A stretch of DNA of 64,000 nucleotides, taken from the NCBI GenBank assembly GCA_037140615.1, contig JBAXED010000004.1:14474-78473 (forward strand). The letters run 5' to 3'. Positions 25,981 to 34,280 of the stretch are shown here, piece after piece. Origin of the DNA: CAINVV01 sp037140615 (GTDB lineage: Bacteria; Bacteroidota; Bacteroidia; Bacteroidales; Prolixibacteraceae). The position numbers were made by a program, and so were the translations under genes. The number at the start of each line of letters is the position of its first letter. Within the stretch, counting starts at the first letter, position 1. The notes under the pieces are model-generated. The model was not told the DNA's origin and ran no database searches. It saw nothing but the letters and a program-made list of their open reading frames with translations.

Positions 25981-27027
25981 ATGATAAAAAGGCCACGCCA
26001 ACCGAGAATAACAACGATTTTGTCCAGATCAATTGTGCTTATAGGTCTGTTTGTAGTAGTCTTTGCTTGTTATCACAGTAGCAAAGAGCTCAAAGTGTAC
26101 AAAATGAATGGCGCTGCGCAAGGAACGTACTATGCTATCACATATTGTTCTGATAACAATGAAAATCTTCAGCCAGCCATGGATTCGCTTTTTAAGCAGT
26201 TTGATCGATCTGTTTCTGCCTATCTGCCCAACTCTATTCTTTCGAAGCTCAATAACAATGATACTTCAGTGGTTGCAGATGCTATCTACGAATCAATTTT
26301 CAATAAGTCAATGGAAGTGTCTGCTAAAACGGATGGAGCCTTTGATATAACTGTTGGTCCGCTCGTAAATGCATGGGGTTTTGGATTTTCGAAGAAGGCC
26401 AGTGTTGATCAGGCTTTGGTAGACTCACTTCTACCTTTGGTCGGATATAGGAATGTGCATTTATCCAAGGGCAAGCTGGTCAAAACTGACCCGCGGATTC
26501 GAATCGATTTCGATGCTATCGCACAAGGATATACCTCAGACTGGCTGGCAAAATATTTAGAAGGGAGAGGAATTCAAAACTATTTGATTGATGTGGGAGG
26601 TGAAGTTTTAGGTCATGGATCCAAACCGGATGGGCAAAAATGGAGTGTAGCCATCGAGATGCCTGCTAAAAACATGAATGATGAAAGAAAGATTCAGGCA
26701 ATTTTATCGCTTGTGAACCGGGCAATATCAACTTCTGGGAGTTACAGGAAGTATTATGAAGAGAATGGCATTAGGTATTCGCACACAATAGATCCTTCCA
26801 ACGGCTATCCGGTTAAGCACAATCTGCTAAGTGTTTCTGTAGTCGCCGATGATTGTATGACTGCTGATGCCTATGCAACTGCTTTCATGGTAATGGGCCT
26901 GGAAAAATCAAAGGATTTTCTTTCAAAAGAGCGGAAAATTGAGGCATATTTTATCAGTGATGACCAAAATGGAGGATTTTCCGTTTATTATACTCCAGGT
27001 TTTGACAAAATGCTGAAGAAAAATTAA
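25981..27027 (+). CDS. apbE: ApbE-family FAD:protein FMN transferase, lipoprotein
   Basis: 348 residues from the ATG at 25981, which starts a basic leader with a lipobox-like VFAC. Motifs: GTYYAITY, PLVNAWGFGF, IRIDFDAIAQGYTSDW, VGGEVLGHG, HTIDPSNGYPV and MTADAYATAF, covering the FAD- and metal-binding positions of the family. The enzyme attaches FMN covalently to Thr or Ser of target proteins such as NqrC or RnfG. None of those targets is in the window. An in-frame start at 25912 would place 23 unlikely residues ahead of the leader. Confidence 0.93.
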   Translation: MIKRPRQPRITTILSRSIVLIGLFVVVFACYHSSKELKVYKMNGAAQGTYYAITYCSDNNENLQPAMDSLFKQFDRSVSAYLPNSILSKLNNNDTSVVADAIYESIFNKSMEVSAKTDGAFDITVGPLVNAWGFGFSKKASVDQALVDSLLPLVGYRNVHLSKGKLVKTDPRIRIDFDAIAQGYTSDWLAKYLEGRGIQNYLIDVGGEVLGHGSKPDGQKWSVAIEMPAKNMNDERKIQAILSLVNRAISTSGSYRKYYEENGIRYSHTIDPSNGYPVKHNLLSVSVVADDCMTADAYATAFMVMGLEKSKDFLSKERKIEAYFISDDQNGGFSVYYTPGFDKMLKKN

Positions 27028-27147
27028 AGACCCTATTGACAACTAGTTACATACAAATAAATTAAATAGCCACTATGTTTATCTATCGAAAAATAGTTAT
27101 CTTCGCAGCTTTTAGAACCATCATTCAATTTTTTATAGAAAACAGTT

Positions 27148-27882
27148 ATGCAAATTAAAAATTTACTTCTAGCAGTAGTAGCCGGTTCAATTGTTCTGGC
27201 ATCGTGCAACACTTCAAACACAAAAGTTAACCTCAAGACTCAGGCCGACTCTGCAGCTTATGCAATAGGTGTGGATTTGGGTAACAACATCAAGAAAAAC
27301 CTACCCGAAGCACCGGGTGGCAAAGAACTCAATTCTGAAATCATTCTGCAGGCTTTTTCTACTGTGATGAAGGGTGATTCTGGTCTTATTGCCTCTTCCA
27401 AAGCTGGCGCGATAACTCAGGCTTATTTTGTAAAGGCTCAGTCACAAGAAGGTGGCAAAAACAAAGAAGCAGGTCAGAAGTTTTTGGCTGACAATGGAAA
27501 ACGTTCAGGAGTAACTACAACAGCATCAGGACTTCAGTATGAAGTTTTGAAAACAGGTACTGGACCAAAACCAACAGCAGAGAACACAGTTAAAGTACAT
27601 TACCATGGAACAACCATTGACGGCAAGGTGTTTGACAGCTCTGTTGAGCGTGGTGAACCAGTCACATTCGGTTTGGGACAAGTCATTAAAGGTTGGACTG
27701 AAGCTTTGCAGTTGATGCCAGTAGGATCAAAATGGAAAATCTACATTCCTTCTGAATTGGGTTATGGTGAACAAGCTGCCGGACCGAAAATTAAGCCAAA
27801 TTCGACACTAATTTTCGAAGTAGAACTGATTAGCATTGAGCCAACACCTGCTGCTGCAGCTCCTGCACCAGCTACAAAATAA
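27148..27882 (+). CDS. FKBP-type peptidyl-prolyl isomerase lipoprotein
   Basis: 244 residues. The lipobox is LASC at residues 17-20. An N-terminal helical dimerisation domain like those of FkpA/Mip is followed by an FKBP domain (about 120-232) containing GKVFDSSVERG, VIKGWTEALQLMPVG and STLIFEVELISIE. The tail is Ala/Pro-rich. It would catalyse proline isomerisation in folding of envelope proteins. A degenerate promoter TATCTTCG lies at 27098-27105. Confidence 0.93.
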   Translation: MQIKNLLLAVVAGSIVLASCNTSNTKVNLKTQADSAAYAIGVDLGNNIKKNLPEAPGGKELNSEIILQAFSTVMKGDSGLIASSKAGAITQAYFVKAQSQEGGKNKEAGQKFLADNGKRSGVTTTASGLQYEVLKTGTGPKPTAENTVKVHYHGTTIDGKVFDSSVERGEPVTFGLGQVIKGWTEALQLMPVGSKWKIYIPSELGYGEQAAGPKIKPNSTLIFEVELISIEPTPAAAAPAPATK

Positions 27883-27925
27883 ATGTTTTGATTTATTGTC
27901 AAAGAGGTATTAACCTCAAAAACAT

Positions 27926-27959
27926 AACCCGGAATGTATGAAATTCATCTTCCGGGTTT
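27926..27959 (+). terminator. Terminator after the FKBP gene
   Basis: AACCCGGAA (27926-27934) pairs with TTCCGGGTT (27951-27959) and is followed by TTGTTT, 44 bp after the stop codon. Confidence 0.8.
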
Positions 27960-27980
27960 TGTTTCTAAAATCACTAAAGA

Positions 27981-28355
27981 ATGAGCTTTAAAGTTAAAGG
28001 AAAAGTAGTGGACATACTTCCGTTACAGACTGGAAGCAGTGCAAGAGGAGAATGGAAAAAGCTGGACTTCGTTCTTGAGGTACCTGACGATCAATTCCCA
28101 AAGAAAATCTGTTTTACCCTGTTCAATGACAAAACAGACATGATCAAAGAAAATGACAGAAATCGAGAAGTCGAAGTTAGTTTTAGTTTGGAAGGTCGGG
28201 AATACAACGGTAAATGGTACCATAACGTCAATGCTTTCAAAATCGACAGAATAGAGAAATCTTCTACCACTGGAGATCAACCTCCTCCACCGCCTTACAA
28301 TGAAGATGATTTCCTTCCTGTAAAAGAAGGTGAGAATGACGATTTACCCTTTTGA
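27981..28355 (+). CDS. DUF3127 OB-fold protein with an SSB-like acidic tail
   Basis: 124 residues. The first 95 form the DUF3127 domain (MSFKVKGKVVDILPLQTG..., then CFTLFNDKTDMI and EYNGKWYHNVNAFKID), which looks like an oligonucleotide-binding fold. A Pro-rich linker leads to the C-terminus NDDLPF. That end matches the tip of bacterial single-stranded-DNA-binding proteins, which recruits repair and replication enzymes. Function in the family is not established to my knowledge; a role in DNA maintenance is inferred from the tail. It lies 21 bp after the FKBP terminator. Confidence 0.8.
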   Translation: MSFKVKGKVVDILPLQTGSSARGEWKKLDFVLEVPDDQFPKKICFTLFNDKTDMIKENDRNREVEVSFSLEGREYNGKWYHNVNAFKIDRIEKSSTTGDQPPPPPYNEDDFLPVKEGENDDLPF

Positions 28356-28401
28356 TTATCCATAGTGAAGTCACTTCACTTTGATTAGTTGATTGTCACA
28401 A

Positions 28402-28442
28402 CACAAAAGCCCACAAAGATTTGTTCTTTGCGGGCTTTTGTG
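28402..28442. terminator. Bidirectional terminator between DUF3127 and lrp genes
   Basis: CACAAAAGCCCACAAAGA (28402-28419) pairs with TCTTTGCGGGCTTTTGTG (28425-28442) through an 18-bp stem with one A-C mismatch and a 5-nt loop. It separates convergent genes. Confidence 0.85.
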
Positions 28443-28505
28443 CTCTTGGGTAACATTCCAGAAATCAGGTTTCCTCAAATTTTCCGGAATCCTTTTTAAA
28501 AATAT

Positions 28506-29006
28506 CTATTTGATTGGAATCTGACGCTTGAAGTCTTGCTCAAGTGAAATAAAGGTCTCTGTTCGTGCAATCCCGTCAATTGCCTGAAGATCAGTGTCAA
28601 TTATTTTCATCAAATGCTTATTTGTCTTCGTTTGAATTTTAATGAAAATGGCATATTGTCCGGTAGTATGGTGACATTCTACTACTTCAGGGATGTCCTT
28701 TAGTTGTTTCAATACTTTTTTGTCAAAACTGGTCTTCTCCAAATAAATACCCATAAAAGCGGTGGTATTGTATCCCATCCTTGACGGACTAACGATAAAC
28801 TCAGAACCTGTAACTACTCCCATTGAGATCAGGCGTTGAACCCTTTGATGAATGGCTGCACCGGAAACTCCACATTCTCTTGCAACTTCAAGAAATGGAA
28901 CTCTGGCATTGTTTGTGATAAGTTTTAGTATTTTTCGATCAAGATCATCAATCTGGACTGCTTGTTCTTTAAAATCTTCTTCTAATTCTAGGTTGTTTTT
29001 CTTCAC
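28506..29006 (-). CDS. Lrp/AsnC-family transcriptional regulator
   Basis: 166 residues. The N-terminal helix-turn-helix (LDRKILKLITNNARVPF and GVSGAAIHQRVQRL) is followed by the RAM ligand domain with ECHHTTGQYAIFIKI. It is a clear paralogue of the regulator at 35856-36320 (shared IDGIARTETFISLE-like end). Such proteins sense amino acids and control amino-acid and nitrogen metabolism. Neighbours do not reveal its target. Confidence 0.92.
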   Translation of the reverse strand: MKKNNLELEEDFKEQAVQIDDLDRKILKLITNNARVPFLEVARECGVSGAAIHQRVQRLISMGVVTGSEFIVSPSRMGYNTTAFMGIYLEKTSFDKKVLKQLKDIPEVVECHHTTGQYAIFIKIQTKTNKHLMKIIDTDLQAIDGIARTETFISLEQDFKRQIPIK

Positions 29007-29090
29007 GATACTTTCAATTTGTTATTAGATTGACTACTTTTTAACAAAACTATAAATTTTCATTCTTCCGGCAAATCTTTTCTGAAAAGA

Positions 29091-30332
29091 TTATTGATTT
29101 CTTGCAATGTATCTAAAATCGCTACCGGATGGATTTTGGAATACTTTCAGATCAAATTCGGCAATAACTGCTAAAATATGATCTACGATTTCTGCAGAAA
29201 TAGATTCAAAGAGATCAGATTGTTGTTCTTTACTGAAGACGATGTATTCAAGTGGAAGTCCACGTTCTGTTGATTGTAAAAATCTGACTATCAATGTCAT
29301 ATTGTTGTGTGTATTCGGGTTGGTCCAGAGAAATGCTTCAACATATGCCCGAAAAACTGCCAGATTAGTGGGCTGAGTTCCCATTTGTTCCTTCCAGTCG
29401 GGGAAATTTGGATCCAAGTCTCTTTTCTGTTCCATAAAAATTTTGATAACCGGCAAATTCGCGATTCGCTCAACAAATTTCTGATCACAAAACTTAATTC
29501 GCGCCATATCGATAAATACTGAACGCTGAATCCGTCTGCCTCCGGATTCCTGCATGCCGATCCAATTGGTTACGGATTCTGACACCAATGAATAAGTAGG
29601 AAGAGAAGTAATTGTCTTATCCCAATTCTGTACCTTCACGGTAGTTAGAGAGATGTCTACAACAGTTCCATCTACGCTAAATTTAGGTACCGTAATCCAA
29701 TCACCCGGTTTTACCATTTTATTGGCGGCAAGTTGAATACTTGCAACAAATCCCAGGATTGGGTCTTTAAATACAAACATCAGAACGGCTGCCATGGCAC
29801 CCAGTCCGGCAAAAAGTCTGCCAGGATCCTGGTTAACGAGAATAGAAACCAGAATGATAGCTGCCACCGAATAAATGAGAATCTTGACTAACTGAAGATA
29901 ACCCTTGATAGGACGTTCAATGGCAAAGGGATAAGTATTATAAATATCCTGAGAAGCATCCAGAAAGCGCACGAGACTAAGTACTACAGCGAATGTGATG
30001 TAAATTTTGGCAATGCCTTTGATGATTTCGGGAAGGGAAACCAAGTCTTCAGATCCAAATCCAGCGGATGCATATATGAAGACAGCAGGAATCAGGTGAG
30101 CAACTGCATGAAAGACTTTGTGATCAAACAGCACATCATCCCATAAGGTTTCTGTGTGTTTGGTGAACCTTTCGATTATTTTAATGAGTAATTCACGTAG
30201 GGGGAAGAAAAGGATAAGTGAGATAAGTGATAGTATCAGGAATGTACCTAATGCTGCTAAATAAATGGCAATTTTGGGATGCAGCTGAGCATTTAAAAGT
30301 AGTTCCCTCAAATAATCGTAAAAAACTTGCAT
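29091..30332 (-). CDS. MscS-family mechanosensitive channel (YbdG-like)
   Basis: 413 residues. About five N-terminal helices lead into the pore-lining helix GLGAMAAVLMFVFKDPILGF and the cytoplasmic beta domain (VKPGDWITVP, VVDISLTTVKVQNWD). The extended C-terminus with GLPLEYIVFS resembles the larger YbdG group. It would open under osmotic down-shock to release solutes. Divergent from the M64 peptidase gene. Confidence 0.88.
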   Translation of the reverse strand: MQVFYDYLRELLLNAQLHPKIAIYLAALGTFLILSLISLILFFPLRELLIKIIERFTKHTETLWDDVLFDHKVFHAVAHLIPAVFIYASAGFGSEDLVSLPEIIKGIAKIYITFAVVLSLVRFLDASQDIYNTYPFAIERPIKGYLQLVKILIYSVAAIILVSILVNQDPGRLFAGLGAMAAVLMFVFKDPILGFVASIQLAANKMVKPGDWITVPKFSVDGTVVDISLTTVKVQNWDKTITSLPTYSLVSESVTNWIGMQESGGRRIQRSVFIDMARIKFCDQKFVERIANLPVIKIFMEQKRDLDPNFPDWKEQMGTQPTNLAVFRAYVEAFLWTNPNTHNNMTLIVRFLQSTERGLPLEYIVFSKEQQSDLFESISAEIVDHILAVIAEFDLKVFQNPSGSDFRYIARNQ

Positions 30333-30506
30333 GGTCTGTTTCTTTAAAAGATGTTCAGAAATAATTATATTTGAATTGTTCGCAAAATTAGTGAAAGAAC
30401 GCGGATTAACCCCGTAATTATAGATAAAAACATATTGGTTTTATTGGTGATTTTGGTGGACTTTCTACATAAACGTCTGATTATTTAACTAAAAAAGAAT
30501 TTTCCG

Positions 30507-31784
30507 GTGAAAAATGGATTGATAATATTATTCCTGATTTTTGCTGCTGAAGCGCTTCAGGCACAAAGTAAATTCAACGATTATTTTACGGATGGAGTTT
30601 TGCGTTTTGATTTCATGCTCTCCGGAACGAATAATTCCACCAAGGTGACTGAAGTTCAGCAAAAAAAGGAACCTGTTTGGGGTGGTTCAACAATGTTACA
30701 TGTGTCGGAAAAAATTTTGGGGAATTATAGATACAGTGTTAAAGATCAAGATACTCAGACATTGATTTTCCGACAGGGGTTTTCACCGCTTTTTCAGGAA
30801 TGGCAAACTACAGCTGAAGCCAGGAACATTGAAAGATCATTTTATCAGGTTCTTCGGTTTCCATTTCCAAAAAAAAATGTTCTTGTTGAAATAGAATGTC
30901 GCGGTGTAGATGGCTTGTTTCGAACCATATACACGAAATCCATTTTGCCATCTAATTATTTTATCAATACGGAGAAACCGCTGAAGTGTGATTTTACCAA
31001 ATTGAAAATTACTGGTGATCCTTCGCAAAAAGTGGATGTGGCTATTTTGGCTGAAGGATATAGAAAGGATGAGATGGGAAAATTTGTAAAGGATGCGCGC
31101 AGGTTGCTTGATTCACTTTTTTCAGTTGAGCCATTTGCTTCGCAAAAAAATCAGTTCAATCTGTATGCACTCGAGACTCCATCAGAAGAGTCTGGAACAG
31201 ACATCCCTGGCAGAAATATTTATGTAAATACCCTTTACAACAGTACGTTTTATACTTTTGATGTGGCACGGTATCTGACTACCACAGACATGAAATCTAT
31301 CTATGATCATGCCGCATCAGTTCCATTTGATTACCTGATTGTCCTTGTAAATTCCAGTGAATATGGAGGAGGTGGATTTTATAATTATGTTTCGGTGTGC
31401 ACTGCCGACAATTATTTGTCAGCCAGCGTATTCATTCATGAGTTTGGTCATGAATTTGCCGGATTGGGGGATGAATATTATGAATCTGAAGTTGCTTACC
31501 AGGATTATTACAACTTGAAAGTGGAGCCTTGGGAGCCAAATATTACCACTTTGGTGGATTTTAAGACTAAATGGGCCGACATGATAAGCCCCGATATCCA
31601 GATCCCAACTCCCAGGACAAAGACTAACACAGATATAGTTGGTGTATTTGAAGGAGGTGGGTATGTTTCAAAAGGTGTCTACAGTCCAATGCAAGATTGC
31701 CGCATGAAATCAAACAAACCGAACAGTTTCTGTCCGGTTTGTCAGCAGGCAATTCTCAAAGCCATCCAAATATGTACCAGATAA
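30507..31784 (+). CDS. Secreted M64-family (IgA peptidase-like) metallopeptidase
   Basis: 425 residues from a GTG start at 30507. A signal peptide (to about LQAQS) is followed by an N-terminal domain (to about 155) and the catalytic domain. The latter contains VDVAILAEGYRKDEMG and the zinc motif HEFGHEFAGLGDEYY near residue 311. Two Cys near the C-terminus (CRMKSN, CPVC) follow. M64 peptidases include a Clostridium enzyme that cleaves IgA, but many soil and marine members have no host substrate. GTG was chosen because the leader starts there. Confidence 0.85.
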   Translation: MKNGLIILFLIFAAEALQAQSKFNDYFTDGVLRFDFMLSGTNNSTKVTEVQQKKEPVWGGSTMLHVSEKILGNYRYSVKDQDTQTLIFRQGFSPLFQEWQTTAEARNIERSFYQVLRFPFPKKNVLVEIECRGVDGLFRTIYTKSILPSNYFINTEKPLKCDFTKLKITGDPSQKVDVAILAEGYRKDEMGKFVKDARRLLDSLFSVEPFASQKNQFNLYALETPSEESGTDIPGRNIYVNTLYNSTFYTFDVARYLTTTDMKSIYDHAASVPFDYLIVLVNSSEYGGGGFYNYVSVCTADNYLSASVFIHEFGHEFAGLGDEYYESEVAYQDYYNLKVEPWEPNITTLVDFKTKWADMISPDIQIPTPRTKTNTDIVGVFEGGGYVSKGVYSPMQDCRMKSNKPNSFCPVCQQAILKAIQICTR

Positions 31785-31814
31785 TCTCCAATCAAAGCAT
31801 AGATTGAAATACTG

Positions 31815-32165
31815 CTACTCTTTGTCAATCATTTTATTGGCCTTTTGTTCAATCTTATAGGAGAGCAAAAGTCCTGCACCACCAAAAATGCAAATCATAG
31901 CAAAATAAGAGGCAGGCTCATTCATTCCGGCATCCACAAGCAGTGTTGCCAGAAAGATACCAAGGCCAATACCAACCAATAAAAGTGCCCATTTTAAGAC
32001 TCCACCGGAAGAGGTTTTCTTAACAGATTCAAATAGCTTCGGGTCCGCACCTTTTTCTATTAGAAGCATCCTTTCGCGGTTGCGTGAAGTAATGACAAGA
32101 TAAACGACTCCGAAGATCATGATAAAAAATGCTATCGGAATAAAAAGTGCAATTGTTCTTTCCAT
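31815..32165 (-). CDS. Small membrane protein (DUF6249-like)
   Basis: 116 residues with a first helix at about 6-26, a charged loop (RNRERMLLIEKGADPKLF), a second helix around 58-76 and a third around 86-104. The loop is typical of DUF6249 proteins often found beside ECF sigma factors in Bacteroidetes. Function unknown. It is divergent from the sigma factor at 32341. Confidence 0.7.
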   Translation of the reverse strand: MERTIALFIPIAFFIMIFGVVYLVITSRNRERMLLIEKGADPKLFESVKKTSSGGVLKWALLLVGIGLGIFLATLLVDAGMNEPASYFAMICIFGGAGLLLSYKIEQKANKMIDKE

Positions 32166-32297
32166 TTTGTTTTAATTTTAAGGATTAATATTTGCCCATT
32201 TGACGCAATGGAATATACTTGGTTACAAGTTCAAAGAAATAATGTTTTTATTTCCTGATAAGAGGTCACAGCTGATTTAAGAGAATATATTTTCATA

Positions 32298-32305
32298 TAA
32301 TTTTG
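32298..32305 (+). promoter_or_regulatory. Candidate -7 element for the sigma-factor gene
   Basis: TAATTTTG fits TAnnTTTG and lies 36 bp before the ATG at 32341. No TTG is found at the usual -33 distance. Confidence 0.3.
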
Positions 32306-32340
32306 TAACCGATTCATTGTACCTGCAGTCTAATGGAGTA

Positions 32341-32913
32341 ATGGAGGCAAAAAGTGATTCATATTACATAGCAGAAGTACTCAAGGGAAAGTCTGATTCC
32401 TTTGCATCACTTATTGATAAGTACAAGCAATTGGCTTTTTCTCTCTCCATGAAAATCACAAAGAACCGTGAGGATGCAGAGGAAGTTGCTCAAGATGCCT
32501 TCTTGAAAGCATATCGGTCACTTGAGACTTTTAAAGGTGGAGCCTCTTTTAAAACCTGGTTTTTTCGGATTGTCTATACAACTGCAATTTCAAAAGTAAG
32601 AGGAAAAAGGAAAGACTTCGTTAGTTATGAAGATCATAAACTCTCAGAAAGTGAATTATTGGAAACTGAAAATGCAGTGGGAGAATTAACAAGTGAGGAA
32701 AGATCCATTCATTTGCACAATGCAATGGAACAGCTTGATCCGGAAGAACGTGCGATATTAAATCTATACTATTTCGATGAAATTCCTGTCGACGAAATAG
32801 CAGCAATTACGGATCTGACCGCATCAAACGTAAAGGTTAAACTTTTCAGGAGCAGGAAGAAATTATATGAGAAACTGCACTTTTTACTTAAAGGAGAAGG
32901 TGTCTTTGTTTAA
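32341..32913 (+). CDS. ECF-type RNA polymerase sigma factor
   Basis: 190 residues from the ATG at 32341. Region 2 contains FASLIDKYKQLAFSLSMKI and NREDAEEVAQDAFLKAYRSL; region 4 contains LDPEERAILNLYYFDEIPVDEIA and SNVKVKLFRSRKKLYEKL. It directs RNA polymerase to a small stress or envelope regulon. A TTG at 32317 would add eight residues and is not needed. It is followed after 23 bp by a small membrane protein. Confidence 0.93.
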   Translation: MEAKSDSYYIAEVLKGKSDSFASLIDKYKQLAFSLSMKITKNREDAEEVAQDAFLKAYRSLETFKGGASFKTWFFRIVYTTAISKVRGKRKDFVSYEDHKLSESELLETENAVGELTSEERSIHLHNAMEQLDPEERAILNLYYFDEIPVDEIAAITDLTASNVKVKLFRSRKKLYEKLHFLLKGEGVFV

Positions 32914-32936
32914 AGGTTAGAGAAATAAGAATAAAT

Positions 32937-33371
32937 ATGAAAAATATGAATACTTCCGATAATAGAAACATGAAAAAGCCAGATCTTCTGAAAGAATATA
33001 TCAGGGAACTTCCCAGGGAGGAGCCATCTGTTAATTTCACTGAGATGGTGATGAGCAGGGTGAACGTTGAGACACTCAAGTTCCCAGTTGCATATCAACC
33101 ATTAATAGGTTCGAAAGGATGGAGAAATATTATTTTTTTATTAACGGGAGTATTACTTGGGTCAATTGTCCTTTATTTCTATTTTCCTACTAATCAATCG
33201 GCTTCAGGGTTGTTCTTGTTGCCGAAAATCGATTACTCTATTTTCATCAAACCTTTCGTTTTATTTTCTCAGTCCCTGAATAAGCTTTCCTTTTCTTTAA
33301 GTGCTGTTGTCATGGCTGTTTCTACGCTCTTGATTATTGATCAAATTCATTCCAGAAAGACTCAGGTGTAA
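32937..33371 (+). CDS. Membrane protein, possible regulator of the ECF sigma factor
   Basis: 144 residues. A soluble N-terminus containing LLKEYIRELPREEPSVNFTEMVMSRV is followed by two hydrophobic helices (about 60-82 and 112-134). Position directly after the sigma gene suggests a membrane-bound partner, and the N-terminus resembles the short cytoplasmic stretch of some anti-sigma proteins. No zinc-binding anti-sigma motif (HxxxCxxC) is present, so the assignment rests on context. Start could also be at 32946. Confidence 0.6.
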   Translation: MKNMNTSDNRNMKKPDLLKEYIRELPREEPSVNFTEMVMSRVNVETLKFPVAYQPLIGSKGWRNIIFLLTGVLLGSIVLYFYFPTNQSASGLFLLPKIDYSIFIKPFVLFSQSLNKLSFSLSAVVMAVSTLLIIDQIHSRKTQV

Positions 33372-33450
33372 TTCAAAATTCTTAAATCTCAAAAGCTATT
33401 TGTAACTCATAATCAGAATAATAGTACTAATATTTTAAATTATTTACTGC

Positions 33451-33511
33451 ATGGAATTTCCATGAGATTATAGTCATCAAAATTGTTGATAATAATCTCA
33501 GGCAATTCCAT
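33451..33511 (+). terminator. Bulged hairpin followed by a T-run
   Basis: Three nested stems: ATGGAATT (33451-33458) with AATTCCAT (33504-33511), GAGATTAT (33464-33471) with ATAATCTC (33492-33499), and ATCAA with TTGAT nearer the loop. A T-run follows. It likely ends the sigma-factor transcript, though the shape could also be a small structured RNA. Confidence 0.5.
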
Positions 33512-33650
33512 TTTTTATTTCTGGTATTTTTAGTCCGAAAAATGTAATAAACATTAACCATACAGAGAACTTATTTGGTGGGTACATATTCCCGCTAATT
33601 TCTATTTATTGATAATTTTTTTGAAGTTTTTGAAAAAAAATCATTATTTT

Positions 33651-33682
33651 TTGTTTGGTAATCAATTTGCTTTCTATTTTTG
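33651..33682 (+). promoter_or_regulatory. Bacteroidetes-type promoter of the nitroreductase gene
   Basis: TTG (33651-33653), a 21-bp spacer and TATTTTTG (33675-33682) match the -33/-7 pattern TTG-N19-23-TAnnTTTG. The gene starts 17 bp downstream. Confidence 0.55.
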
Positions 33683-33699
33683 CAAATTAAAACCAAACC

Positions 33700-34242
33700 A
33701 TGCTTGAAATCCTTTACAACCGAAGAAGTACCCGAAAGTTTAGTGATAAAAAGGTTGATGATGAAATAATACATCAATTGCTAAAGGCAGGATTACGTTC
33801 ACCCTCCTCTAAAAATAGCCAGCCTTGGGAGTTTGTCGTGGTTGATGATCCAGATTTATTAAGTCAGTTATCTGTGGCTAAACCACATGGTGCTTGTCTT
33901 CTGAAACATGCTCCTCTTGCCATCGTGGTGGCAGGTGACAAAACAAAAAGTGATGTTTGGATTGAAGATTGTTCAATCGCTTCAATTATTTTGCAGCTTG
34001 CAGCCGAAGCCTTGGGATTGGGCTCATGCTGGGTTCAGATTCACCGCCGCTACCATGATGATGACCAGACCGCCAATGAATTTATCAGTGACTTGCTCCA
34101 GATCCCAAATCATTTGGAAGTTCTTTCCATAGTTGGCATTGGCTATAAAGCAGCAGATAGACCGGCTTTAAGTGAAAAGGAGACAGATTGGCGCAAGGTT
34201 ATGAGAAACAGCTACAAAATTGCGATCTCAAACGAAAAATAG
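33700..34242 (+). CDS. Nitroreductase-family FMN oxidoreductase
   Basis: 180 residues. The FMN-binding N-terminus MLEILYNRRSTRKFSDKKV and LRSPSSKNSQPWEFVVVDD are typical, as are AAEALGLGSCWVQI and the glycine-rich VGIGYKAADRP. Enzymes of this family reduce nitro-aromatics, quinones or flavins with NAD(P)H; the physiological substrate is not evident. It sits at the edge of the nitrogen group, convergent to the first amt gene. Confidence 0.88.
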   Translation: MLEILYNRRSTRKFSDKKVDDEIIHQLLKAGLRSPSSKNSQPWEFVVVDDPDLLSQLSVAKPHGACLLKHAPLAIVVAGDKTKSDVWIEDCSIASIILQLAAEALGLGSCWVQIHRRYHDDDQTANEFISDLLQIPNHLEVLSIVGIGYKAADRPALSEKETDWRKVMRNSYKIAISNEK

Positions 34243-34280
34243 CCTCAACTATCTTTTCCAATCATATCTTTCTACACTGA

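Larger units (their letters stand above)
33372..33699. other. Spacer with structured hairpin and nitroreductase promoter
   Basis: A 328-bp spacer without a gene. It holds a long interrupted hairpin (33451-33511) and a good promoter (33651-33682) for the nitroreductase gene. Nothing else stands out. Confidence 0.6.

Noticed and set aside
25981..27027. ApbE as part of the cytochrome system (flavin-based electron export)
   Set aside because: It is 11 kb away, beside mnmD, with no flavinylated target such as an FMN-binding domain in the cytochrome locus.
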